NCBI GenBank assembly: GCA_030539595.1
Contig: JAUNXW010000012.1
Location: forward strand, 1 to 17,720
Reading direction: 5' to 3'
Length of the DNA stretch: 17,720 nucleotides
Source: Methanocorpusculum sp.
Lineage (GTDB): Archaea; Halobacteriota; Methanomicrobia; Methanomicrobiales; Methanocorpusculaceae
The translations under genes were made by a program, and so were the position numbers. Numbering within the stretch: position 1 is the first letter of the stretch; each line of letters opens with the position of its first letter. The notes beneath the pieces are model-generated. The model had not been told where the DNA came from. It searched no databases and saw only the letters and a program-made list of their open reading frames with translations. This document shows, one piece after another, positions 7,475 to 13,720 of this stretch.

Positions 7475-8821
7475 ATGAGATCAATTGTAGAAGAAGCACT
7501 ATCACGCAAACGGTTTGAAGATGTTGCCCGTGACGACAGCCCTATTTCAGCAATTTACGATGCTGAGGCTGAAGCCGAATATAAAGCGGCATCAAAGGCT
7601 GCTCAGGCAGCTCCCGCACCTGCTCAGGCATCACCTGCGCCTTCTGCGCAGCCTGCACCGGCAAAACAGACACCTCTGTTTACACAGGAACCTGCAAAAC
7701 AGCAGCCTGCGCCGGTTGATTTATCAAGCCAATACAAATACACTCCGCCGAAATCTGCAGTGGAAGAGGACGCTGAGTTTGATGATATTCTCAATGCGCT
7801 CCGCACAAAAATTTCTGTTGTCGGCTGCGGCGGCGGAGGTTCAAACACAGTTGCGAGAATCTACGAAGAAGGTATTGAAGGCGCGGAAATTTATGCGCTC
7901 AACACAGATGCGCAGCATCTTTCAATGCTCCGCGGAAAAGTCGGACGCCGTATTTTAATCGGACGCCAGACGACCAAAGGGCTCGGCGCGGGCGCTATTC
8001 CCCAGCGCGGAGAAGAAGCCGCCATTGAAAGCGAAGATCTAATTCGTCAGGCAATCACAGGCAGCAACATGGTCTTTGTTACAGCAGGTCTTGGAGGCGG
8101 AACAGGAACAGGTTCTGCGCCTGTCGTTGCCAAAGTTGCAAAAGAAATCGGAGCACTTACAATTGCAGTCGTTACCCTGCCGTTTACAAGCGAGAGCGCT
8201 ACCAGAATGGAAAACGCAGAAATCGGTCTTGAAAGGCTCAGAGAAGTCGCAGACACGGTTATAGTAATTCCAAATGACAGAATACTCGAAGTTGTTCCGC
8301 GCTTACCGCTTGCACAGGCGTTCAAGGTTTCCGATGAAGTCTTAATGCGCGCGGTCAAGGGAATCACAGAGTTAATCACACTCCCGGGTCTTGTAAACCT
8401 TGACTTTGCCGATGTGCGTACGGTAATGGAACAGGGCGGCATTGCAATGATTGGTGTCGGCGAGTCCGATTCCGAAGATAAAGCCACCGATTCGATTAAA
8501 AAAGCTCTGCGCTCTCCGCTTCTTGATGTTGACATCACCGGCGCGACCGCGGCTCTTATTAACGTAATAGGCGGTCCGGATATGACAATGGTCGAAGCAG
8601 AGGGCGTCGTTCAGGAAGTTTACCACAGAATTGATCCCGGAGCACGCATTATCTGGGGAGTTCAGGTTGACCCGAATATGGAAGGCCGTATGAGAACAAT
8701 GCTCATCGTAACAGGTGTTCAGTCACCACAGATTTATGGTAAGGAGCAACAAACATATACGGCATCACAACCATCAAGTCCGATTCAGCGTTCTAAGTTT
8801 GAGATCGACTTCTTAAAGTGA
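7475..8821 (+). CDS. ftsZ: Cell division protein FtsZ with long N-terminal extension
   Basis: Tubulin-family GTPase that polymerises into the division ring. Core motifs: VVGCGGGGSNT (115-125), LNTDAQHL (142-149), the tubulin signature GGGTGTG (207-213), PNDRILEVVP (266-275), the synergy-loop region NLDFADVR (308-315) and a terminal conserved EIDFLK (443-448). Residues 1-110 precede the GTPase core. They begin with a charged MRSIVEEALSRKRF helix and continue as a low-complexity Ala/Pro/Gln linker (about 40-90). The core wording (IPNDRILEVV, VLMRAVKGITELIT) resembles FtsZ2 of archaea. The dtdA-ftsZ-secE-spt5 context resembles the FtsZ1 locus of Methanocaldococcus. A GGAG at 7462-7465 lies 9 nt before the ATG. 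Identity as FtsZ is certain; the subfamily is not. Confidence 0.96.
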   Translation: MRSIVEEALSRKRFEDVARDDSPISAIYDAEAEAEYKAASKAAQAAPAPAQASPAPSAQPAPAKQTPLFTQEPAKQQPAPVDLSSQYKYTPPKSAVEEDAEFDDILNALRTKISVVGCGGGGSNTVARIYEEGIEGAEIYALNTDAQHLSMLRGKVGRRILIGRQTTKGLGAGAIPQRGEEAAIESEDLIRQAITGSNMVFVTAGLGGGTGTGSAPVVAKVAKEIGALTIAVVTLPFTSESATRMENAEIGLERLREVADTVIVIPNDRILEVVPRLPLAQAFKVSDEVLMRAVKGITELITLPGLVNLDFADVRTVMEQGGIAMIGVGESDSEDKATDSIKKALRSPLLDVDITGATAALINVIGGPDMTMVEAEGVVQEVYHRIDPGARIIWGVQVDPNMEGRMRTMLIVTGVQSPQIYGKEQQTYTASQPSSPIQRSKFEIDFLK

Positions 8822-8823
8822 AT

Positions 8824-8837
8824 AGGTGAATAAATTG
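8824..8837 (+). promoter_or_regulatory. Shine-Dalgarno AGGTGA deciding a TTG start for secE
   Basis: AGGTGA at 8824-8829 is an exact complement to the 3' end of archaeal 16S rRNA and sits 5 nt before TTG 8835. The upstream in-frame GTG at 8826 lies inside this ribosome binding site, so the TTG is the better start. Confidence 0.7.
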
Positions 8838-9095
8838 GCTAAACAAGAGGCAAAGACAGAAGATAAGAAAGAGACAAAAACTCTTCCTTCAATCAATATC
8901 AAGAAGCCGGAGATTTCTAAAGCCAGCATCTCCGAGTTCTTCAGAAAATATATCCGTGTATTGAAACTTGCACGCAGACCGACAAAAGAGGAGTTCTGGA
9001 AGATTTCGGCTGTGGCAGCTTTAGGTATCGTATTAATCGGAGTTTTAGGATTCCTGATTGGACTGGTATTTACATATCTCCTCCCGCACGTATGA
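8835..9095 (+). CDS. secE: Protein translocase subunit SecE (Sec61 gamma)
   Basis: Small subunit of the SecYE translocon. With the TTG start at 8835 the protein has 86 residues. A charged Lys/Glu-rich N-terminus is followed by the amphipathic stretch FFRKYIRVLKLARRPTKEEF and one transmembrane helix (about 56-82) ending in LLPHV. This is the archaeal Sec61-gamma layout of a surface helix, a 'RRPTKEEF' turn and a single-span anchor. The N-terminal soluble segment is somewhat longer than in minimal archaeal SecE proteins. Its stop overlaps the spt5 start as ATGA. The position between ftsZ and spt5 is the classical archaeal arrangement. Confidence 0.92.
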   Translation: MAKQEAKTEDKKETKTLPSINIKKPEISKASISEFFRKYIRVLKLARRPTKEEFWKISAVAALGIVLIGVLGFLIGLVFTYLLPHV

Positions 9096-9568
9096 TCGAT
9101 TCAGAGTTTGGAAATCATTACTATATCATCAAGACGACTTCAAAGCACGAGCGAACCGTTGCAGACAACATCGCGGAAGCTATTGAAAACAATATGACAG
9201 ACGTTGTCGTTTCTTCGGTGATTGTTCCGGATGATATTAAGGGCTATGTTTTTGTTGAAAGCCCTGAGGAGCATGCGAGAATTGAGGAACTCATAGAGAC
9301 CATTGCACATGCAAGAATTGTCTTAAAAGATGAGACCTCGATGGAAGAGATTAAACATTTCCTCGTGCCGAAACCTGCTGTTTCGGGTATTGATGAGGGA
9401 ACTATTGTTGAACTCATAGCAGGTCCGTTCAAGGGCGAAAAAGCTGTGGTTAAGCGCGTTGACCACACCAAAGAAGAGATTACAGTCGAACTTTACGAGT
9501 CAATTGTACCTATCCCGATTACTGTCCGCGGAGATAATGTCCGCGTTCTTGACAGAAATCAGGACTGA
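9092..9568 (+). CDS. spt5: Transcription elongation factor Spt5 (archaeal NusG)
   Basis: Archaeal NusG/Spt5, which binds the RNA polymerase clamp (with Spt4) and promotes processive elongation. It has 158 aa. The NGN domain begins with YYIIKTTSKHERTVADNI and includes GYVFVES. The KOW domain follows with GTIVELIAGPFKGEKAVVKR and ends at VRGDNVRVL. Length and two-domain layout are typical. The start overlaps secE by 4 nt. In many archaea the L11 ribosomal protein gene comes next; here the stop is followed at once by a seven-T run and then by genes on the opposite strand, so the series ends here. Confidence 0.94.
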   Translation: MIDSEFGNHYYIIKTTSKHERTVADNIAEAIENNMTDVVVSSVIVPDDIKGYVFVESPEEHARIEELIETIAHARIVLKDETSMEEIKHFLVPKPAVSGIDEGTIVELIAGPFKGEKAVVKRVDHTKEEITVELYESIVPIPITVRGDNVRVLDRNQD

Positions 9569-9707
9569 TTTTTTTATTGAGGCTGCCCAATCGGGTAGTC
9601 TAATATTTATGTTTGAAGTTGAAATAGCAAACTCATAAAGCGCAACCGCATAATTATTATTTAAATTTCAACAGGTTTTAAAAAAGTAAAATTGTTGGAA
9701 TCAGCGT
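9569..9707. terminator. Convergent termination region between spt5 and the signal peptidase gene
   Basis: Seven T residues at 9569-9575 directly follow the spt5 stop, a typical archaeal oligo-T terminator. A small hairpin, CTGCCC (9583-9588) and GGGTAG (9593-9598, one G-T pair), lies behind it. For the reverse strand, a six-T run corresponds to 9680-9685, shortly after the signal-peptidase stop. A longer inverted repeat, GTTGAAAT (9618-9625) and ATTTCAAC (9665-9672), spans the centre. Confidence 0.6.
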
Positions 9708-10385
9708 CTACTTATTCTTCTCTTCTTCTCTAAGACGCTGTTCTTCCTCAGCTTTTTCAATCTTGTCCGCCCTTCTGCTGAACCATTCATAAACAAGGAG
9801 GATAATTAAAATGACAACAGCAATCTGCCAGATATACATCGGAATATATCCAAGCAGAGGGATTGATATAACAGCCTTGCCCACAATCCACTCATCCTTA
9901 ATCGGATAAACTCTGCCTATCCCGTTGAAAGCTAAGGTCTGGTCTTCTACTTTATTGTTATCGCCTTTAGTAATATAACCTGCATTAACATCATAAGGGA
10001 AACCGTAATTATCTCTTGCCTCGGTTTCATTAATCCAGCCCACAACCCTGTGAATAATTGCAGTCGTATGAGTGTTTCCGTTAGGATTGTAAACAATAAT
10101 ATCACCGTATCCGCCAAAAGACGTCTCATTTCTTTCCTGCGCTTCATTCGATGTAACTATTTCGCCGAGACGGTCTTTTTGAACAATGAATACCAAATCG
10201 CCTACATTTAAGTTAGGCTCCATACTTCCGGACTCAACCGCAACAACGGACGGGAACGTTCCCGAAGCACCGAATAAAATTGCCCCAAGTCCTATAGCAA
10301 GAATAATTATAATTATGATACACTGGACAAGAGTAACTCTTGAAGGCTTCAAATCGCTTAATTTAGGTTTACCCTTATCAGTCAT
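9708..10385 (-). CDS. Archaeal signal peptidase I (S26B-like, Ser/His type)
   Basis: Membrane serine protease that removes signal peptides on the outer face. At 225 aa it has an N-terminal transmembrane helix (about 18-40). The catalytic serine is in ESGSMEP (Ser54), followed by VGDLVFI. The second catalytic box contains GYGDIIVYNP and IIHRVVGW (His112); His instead of Lys is the archaeal/SipW-type pattern. GDNN (141-144) is the conserved aspartate box. A second hydrophobic helix (about 183-201) and a charged cytoplasmic tail follow. It has its own TATA-like stretch 16-24 nt before the ATG, but sits 39 bp behind the Cache-protein gene. It may be a housekeeping enzyme or one dedicated to the neighbouring secreted proteins. 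Confidence 0.92.
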   Translation of the reverse strand: MTDKGKPKLSDLKPSRVTLVQCIIIIIILAIGLGAILFGASGTFPSVVAVESGSMEPNLNVGDLVFIVQKDRLGEIVTSNEAQERNETSFGGYGDIIVYNPNGNTHTTAIIHRVVGWINETEARDNYGFPYDVNAGYITKGDNNKVEDQTLAFNGIGRVYPIKDEWIVGKAVISIPLLGYIPMYIWQIAVVILIILLVYEWFSRRADKIEKAEEEQRLREEEKNK

Positions 10386-10392
10386 GATACTT

Positions 10393-10415
10393 CTATTAAA
10401 TTATATGAATAATAG
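10393..10415 (-). promoter_or_regulatory. AT-rich palindrome and TATA-like region before the signal peptidase gene
   Basis: CTATTA (10393-10398) and TAATAG (10410-10415) form a perfect inverted repeat around ATATAATT on the reverse strand, about 16-24 nt before the ATG. It may be the promoter of a leaderless transcript overlapped by an operator, or a weak intergenic stem. It is AT-only apart from the ends, so chance is possible. Confidence 0.35.
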
Positions 10416-10424
10416 AGTTGTGAG

Positions 10425-11372
10425 TTAGTTTGTATACTCTATTGTTCCTATATTGTAAGTTCCGGCAAGATACGTGTTGTCATCAATCTTGACAACCGAG
10501 ATAAACTCCATATCATCTATTCCACCGTCAACATTCTTGACAGCATCATAGAGATAACCTCCGTTTCTCATACCCATCTGATAAATATCTCTTCCAACGG
10601 ATGTCCCGCGCGTATCGGTAAATCCTCGAAGGTCTTCTCCGACCTGAGACGAATCAGCCTGATATGTGATTAAGCATCCTTCTTTGTCAAACATCATCAA
10701 AGACATCTTATCATCTGAGAATAATCCGTTCTTTTTGTTGAACTCTACAGCCGCGGCTTCAACACCGTTTTTACTTACGTATGAAACAGCATCAGCCACA
10801 TATGTATCGAGGGAATTCCTGACATCCATGCTCATCTGAGCATTTACTCCGCGCGGTTCTCCTCCGGAGAATACAAACCATTTGTCGTCCACAGGTAAGA
10901 TGTAGAGCAGATTTATTGTCGTGCCTGATGTCTGCTCAACCCCTTTGAACCACTCCGGCGAAATTGCATAAACGTATCCTCCTCCGTGACCTGCACGAAT
11001 TAAACACTGCATAACGGACTGAACGCCGTATACATCCTTAACGGTCAACTGATTTTCACCTACAAGTGACGGATTCTCCGACATAGCAAGAAGTGTTCCG
11101 TCGCTGTCGTAAGCAATTATATAATAATTGCTTGAAGCAAACGGACCGTCAGGGTTATTGAATTCCTCAAGGGCAATATCGCTGCCGTATTCGGTTGCAT
11201 ACAGCATTGCCTGGATTACATAATCTTCCAAAGTGACCGCATTTCCTAAATTCGGATTGGTACTTTCTGTACCGGCAAGAATTGCCGGAGCTGCAACTGT
11301 AATAACCACAACAGCTGCAACAACGGCAACTATACCGATTACGGTCAGTTTGTCTTTTTTACTTTCCAACAT
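10425..11372 (-). CDS. Membrane-anchored protein with two tandem Cache-like domains
   Basis: A 315-aa protein with one N-terminal transmembrane helix or uncleaved signal (9-33) and an otherwise extracellular chain. Two homologous halves are visible by eye. Half one runs from about 47 (LEDYVIQAMLYA, LEEFNNPDGPF, IIAYDSDGTLLA, VGENQLTVKDVYG). Half two runs from about 188 (LDTYVADAVSYV, AVEFNKKNGLF, MMFDKEGCLI, VGEDLRGFTDTRG). This is the pattern of single-Cache sensor domains (sCache_2-like). No methyl-accepting, kinase or other cytoplasmic output domain exists, so it may be a binding or scavenging protein, or a sensor working with a partner. The ribosome binding site GGAGGT (11383-11388 on the reverse strand) lies 10 nt before the ATG. 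The ligand is unknown. Confidence 0.8.
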   Translation of the reverse strand: MLESKKDKLTVIGIVAVVAAVVVITVAAPAILAGTESTNPNLGNAVTLEDYVIQAMLYATEYGSDIALEEFNNPDGPFASSNYYIIAYDSDGTLLAMSENPSLVGENQLTVKDVYGVQSVMQCLIRAGHGGGYVYAISPEWFKGVEQTSGTTINLLYILPVDDKWFVFSGGEPRGVNAQMSMDVRNSLDTYVADAVSYVSKNGVEAAAVEFNKKNGLFSDDKMSLMMFDKEGCLITYQADSSQVGEDLRGFTDTRGTSVGRDIYQMGMRNGGYLYDAVKNVDGGIDDMEFISVVKIDDNTYLAGTYNIGTIEYTN

Positions 11373-11408
11373 TTTACTTTTAACCTCCTTTTTTTATTGT
11401 ATTGTATT

Positions 11409-11933
11409 TTATGTAAACTCCAGATGTGTCTTTGACAGCACCTTTGTAACTCCGCCTTCAAACGTGGCTTCGAGAATAATATTATCTGTTCCCGAATAAC
11501 CCAATGCCATCCCTTCGATGATTATGGGCTCACCGCTCGCAATTGTGGGCTTTACATCAGGTACGCTGATTTTTTCTCCGGATTTTTCAAATGCCAATGA
11601 AATTGCTGTAATACCATTGATATCACTTCCTTCCACGATTGAGACCAATACATCGTTACCTGAAAGATACACTATTGTTCCCGCATCGGCAGCCACAGCA
11701 CTCCCGTTTTCCCAGGGCATTACAAACCCAAGAGACTGAACGAGACCTATAATTACGACAACCGCAAGTACTGCAATTGCCCATTTTACTACTGCTGCAA
11801 CGACCGGATCACGGCTTACCGTTATATTCCCGGGTTCGTATCTGTCAGGCATATTATTTACGTATCTATTTGCGAATGCCAAATCTGCTTGGAATCCATT
11901 TACGCTTGTTTTGCCTGATATATACATTGTCAT
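11409..11933 (-). CDS. Single-pass membrane protein, paralogue of the secreted 135-aa neighbour
   Basis: A 174-aa protein I do not recognise. Residues 1-42 are polar; a strong transmembrane helix spans about 43-67; the rest (about 80-174) is a beta-rich-looking outer domain. That domain aligns without gaps to the next upstream gene's product: GNDVLVSIVE against GNDIAVSIVE, and residues 134-159 against 95-120 with 15 of 26 identical, including GEPI, MA, DNI, EA and FE. The two arose by duplication, and this copy gained or kept a membrane anchor. The N-terminal region lacks the class III (pilin) cleavage pattern. An alternative start is the ATG two codons downstream. It starts 10 nt after the stop of the preceding gene, so they are co-transcribed. 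Confidence 0.72.
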   Translation of the reverse strand: MTMYISGKTSVNGFQADLAFANRYVNNMPDRYEPGNITVSRDPVVAAVVKWAIAVLAVVVIIGLVQSLGFVMPWENGSAVAADAGTIVYLSGNDVLVSIVEGSDINGITAISLAFEKSGEKISVPDVKPTIASGEPIIIEGMALGYSGTDNIILEATFEGGVTKVLSKTHLEFT

Positions 11934-11943
11934 AGTCGCACGC

Positions 11944-12351
11944 TCACAAGAAGCTGAAATATGTTTTACCGATTATCTCCGTTGATTTGTCTTCAAAGAC
12001 AGCTTCAACGACGATATTGTCCGCACCTTTCTTACCTTCAGCCATATTTTTGAAGGTAATGGGCTCTCCTACTTTAACATCGTTGCAGGTATTAATATCC
12101 GACCTCGGAAGAGGTGAACTTTCATAGTAAACATATATCGATGAAATTGTCCGCGTGTTGTTTTCCTCGACAATAGATACTGCTATATCATTGCCTAAAA
12201 GCTGAACAAACGCTTTCACATCTCCGGATACGTATGCTTTCTGTGTGATTTCTTCGGGACCGCCGGCAGATACCATGCTGCCTATCCCGATGAATCCTAC
12301 AACGACTGCAACAAGTAAGATTGCAATCAGACCAAATGACTTGGTTTTCAT
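11944..12351 (-). CDS. Small secreted protein, paralogue of the 174-aa membrane protein
   Basis: A 135-aa hypothetical protein with a clear signal peptide, MKTKSFGLIAILLVAVVVGF followed by IGIGSMVSA; cleavage is likely after VSA (29). The mature part of about 106 aa has one cysteine (Cys89) and shares GNDIAVSIVE and GEPI...DNI..EA.FE with the membrane-anchored paralogue. Sequence and context suggest a surface or matrix protein processed by the signal peptidase three genes downstream. The signal resembles that of SipW-dependent proteins only loosely. The ribosome binding site GGAGGTG (12361-12367) lies 9 nt before the ATG, within or beside a stem that could hide it. It is first in the operon after a long leader. 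Function unknown. Confidence 0.72.
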   Translation of the reverse strand: MKTKSFGLIAILLVAVVVGFIGIGSMVSAGGPEEITQKAYVSGDVKAFVQLLGNDIAVSIVEENNTRTISSIYVYYESSPLPRSDINTCNDVKVGEPITFKNMAEGKKGADNIVVEAVFEDKSTEIIGKTYFSFL

Positions 12352-12483
12352 TTAGATCACCACCTCCGAATTGAATGGCGGATGATCTTGCGGCGGTACA
12401 ACACCCCTGCTGTTTCCTCCATAAGCAGGGCGCAGGCACGCAATGCCTGACTTTGTATTTGACTTCTTTACGTTTTTCTTCAT
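12352..12483 (-). CDS. Possible 43-aa leader peptide (doubtful)
   Basis: An open frame starting at ATG 12483 runs 43 codons and ends in a TAA immediately before the ATG of the 135-aa secreted protein. The product begins MKKNVKKSNTKSG and is basic, then rich in Pro, Gly and Val. Its last codons are the ribosome binding site of the next gene. No good Shine-Dalgarno sequence precedes it and it overlaps two perfect hairpins, so RNA-level selection may explain the sequence better than coding. If translated, it could regulate the downstream gene by translational coupling. A TTG at 12621 would extend the frame to 89 codons, which I find less credible. Confidence 0.2.
   Translation of the reverse strand: MKKNVKKSNTKSGIACLRPAYGGNSRGVVPPQDHPPFNSEVVI
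12355..12449 (-). promoter_or_regulatory. Structured mRNA leader with ribosome-binding-site stem
   Basis: On the reverse strand three pairings follow one another. Hairpin A is CAGGCA/TGCCTG (arms 12433-12438 and 12444-12449, loop 5). Hairpin B is CCCTGCT/AGCAGGG (arms 12405-12411 and 12424-12430, 12-nt loop containing GGAGG). A 7-bp stem, GATCATC with GGTGATC (12381-12387 and 12355-12361, one G-U), overlaps the Shine-Dalgarno segment of the 135-aa gene. This looks like a translation-controlling leader. It does not match the riboswitch consensus sequences I know. Confidence 0.45.
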
Positions 12484-12857
12484 AACCAACAACTCTCTTA
12501 CTCGATACTGACTGTTTTGGATTTTACTTTCTTTTGCGTAAAAGCACCTAATTGGATTAAGACTGAAATATTGACGGACGATTCTGTCGCCTGTCAGACT
12601 TGCACAATTTATTGTGGGCAAGATGAATGGTTACTTTCCGCAGTTTCTTGCTAGAGACTTTGATTAATAGAATAGGCACGACTATTTTATGACCTACTCT
12701 TGTGTGTATATTCTGTTTTGAACATAGATAAAGCTATCCTTATACGATCTGGACAGAAATATAATGCATCAAATTAAAGCCGAAATCAAATTTAAACCTC
12801 ATTAACAATAAATCCGACTAACAAATCATATAAATAAATTAACACAAAAACAGAATC
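12484..12857 (-). promoter_or_regulatory. Upstream leader and promoter candidates of the surface-protein cluster
   Basis: This gene-poor stretch separates two reverse-strand transcription units. On the reverse strand, TTATATTT (12757-12764) and TTTATATG (12827-12834) are TATA-box candidates. Either would give a 5' leader of about 380-450 nt before the 135-aa gene. A small stem, CACAA-TAAA-TTGTG, lies near 12602-12616. I see no RNA gene or convincing coding region. Confidence 0.35.
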
Positions 12858-12864
12858 AAAAAAA
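12858..12864 (-). terminator. Oligo-T terminator of the PH-like membrane protein gene
   Basis: Seven A residues at 12858-12864 read as seven T on the reverse strand immediately after the TAA stop at 12865-12867. This is the usual archaeal oligo-T terminator form. No stem precedes it. Confidence 0.6.
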
Positions 12865-13458
12865 TTATTGAATGACGTCGCCGTCAAAAACATCCTCTTC
12901 TTGTTCCTTATACATCGGAACAGCCTTATCAAACACAATGGATTCATCTTCCGGCGGTTTAATCTCAAACCCGATTAAACCGACAACTGCATTTCTTGTT
13001 GCATATGGGTCTTCAACCGGACCGAACGAAATTACTTTTTTTCCTCCCGCAAAAATTTTAATCTTTCTTCCATTAACAAAAATCGCATCGATTTTATCCA
13101 GACGGACTTCCCTGTAATTTTTACTGCCACGCATCATGCATACTCTTCTCGGAGTAAGCATAAACCTTGAAGTTTTCAGATTTCTGATACCGACGAAAAG
13201 CAGAATCAGCGCAATAATCCCCGCAGCCGCACAAACAATTATTTTTTCAACGGGTGTCGCAAAAAAACCATCCAGAGTTATCAAAAAATCCGGAACAAGT
13301 TTATCTGAAGAATTAAGCAGACTGACAATAACGCTAATCAGCCACGCAGAAGCCGCAACCAACGCGAGAATAATAAATCCTATTATATATGGAACAATGT
13401 ATGACCCTTTTTTAGAATCTTCCCACACAATTCCTTCATTGAAGAGGTACTTTGTCAT
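12865..13458 (-). CDS. Two-helix membrane protein with bacterial-PH-like domain
   Basis: A 197-aa protein with two transmembrane helices (about 20-46 and 72-92) followed by a cytoplasmic domain. Its pattern, TSRFMLTPRRVCMMRG... VRLDKIDAIFVNGRKIKIFAGG..ISFGPVEDP, fits the bPH_2/DUF304 family of membrane-associated PH-fold domains. The function of such proteins is mostly unknown. The tail is very acidic. The true start is probably ATG 13458: GGTGAT, complementary to 16S rRNA, lies 4 nt upstream, and the in-frame GTG at 13467 falls inside that site. It appears monocistronic, with its own palindrome-covered promoter and an oligo-T terminator. Fold assignment is moderate confidence. Confidence 0.75.
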   Translation of the reverse strand: MTKYLFNEGIVWEDSKKGSYIVPYIIGFIILALVAASAWLISVIVSLLNSSDKLVPDFLITLDGFFATPVEKIIVCAAAGIIALILLFVGIRNLKTSRFMLTPRRVCMMRGSKNYREVRLDKIDAIFVNGRKIKIFAGGKKVISFGPVEDPYATRNAVVGLIGFEIKPPEDESIVFDKAVPMYKEQEEDVFDGDVIQ

Positions 13459-13490
13459 TCGTATCACCGGATAAAATAAAATTGGACGCG

Positions 13491-13508
13491 CTAACAGATA
13501 TATGTTAG
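13491..13508 (-). promoter_or_regulatory. Palindromic operator candidate over the TATA box
   Basis: CTAACA (13491-13496) and TGTTAG (13503-13508) form a perfect inverted repeat around GATATA. On the reverse strand this overlaps the TATA-like ACATATATC, about 35-45 nt before the ATG at 13458 and hence about 25 nt before a plausible transcription start. A dimeric regulator binding here would block TBP. Confidence 0.45.
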
Positions 13509-13548
13509 GTATTCTAAATCCTGAGCAAGATGTACCGCAAATGTGAAG

Positions 13549-13568
13549 ACTTCAATATTTTTTGAAGT
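13549..13568. repeat. Perfect 7-bp inverted repeat in the 13459-13720 spacer
   Basis: ACTTCAA (13549-13555) and TTGAAGT (13562-13568) flank TATTTT. GAAGTTAA recurs shortly after, near 13602. Apart from this and the promoter palindrome, the spacer is plain AT-rich DNA with no gene. It may be an operator or a stem; which is not clear. Confidence 0.3.
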
Positions 13569-13720
13569 TAAAATTAATAACTAACAAAAATTTCGAAGTT
13601 AACGCCGCATTTATCACTAAAAAATGCCAATAAGTATGTATGATAAAAGTACCTTCAATACTCGATAAGATTACAGCACTCTTAATTGTAATTTTTGTTT
13701 CGACAGCTTTCAGAAAATAA

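Noticed and set aside
7515..7958. 147-codon forward frame inside ftsZ
   Set aside because: It arises from the low-complexity Ala/Pro/Gln linker read in another frame, giving Leu/Arg/His/Gln repeats; no independent start signal.
8047..8538. 163-codon reverse-strand open frame
   Set aside because: Antisense to the conserved FtsZ GTPase core; composition is that of a shadow frame.
11805..11933. Type IV pilin (class III signal peptide) for the 174-aa membrane protein
   Set aside because: The transmembrane helix is preceded by a 42-residue polar stretch without the Gly/Arg cleavage site and following pilin pattern.
12351..12450. Known riboswitch (c-di-GMP, cobalamin, TPP, fluoride, preQ1)
   Set aside because: None of the conserved core sequences I know for these classes is present, only generic stems.
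12484..12621. Extension of the small leader frame to an 89-codon gene with TTG start
   Set aside because: No ribosome binding site and no recognisable protein features; the region looks like leader RNA.
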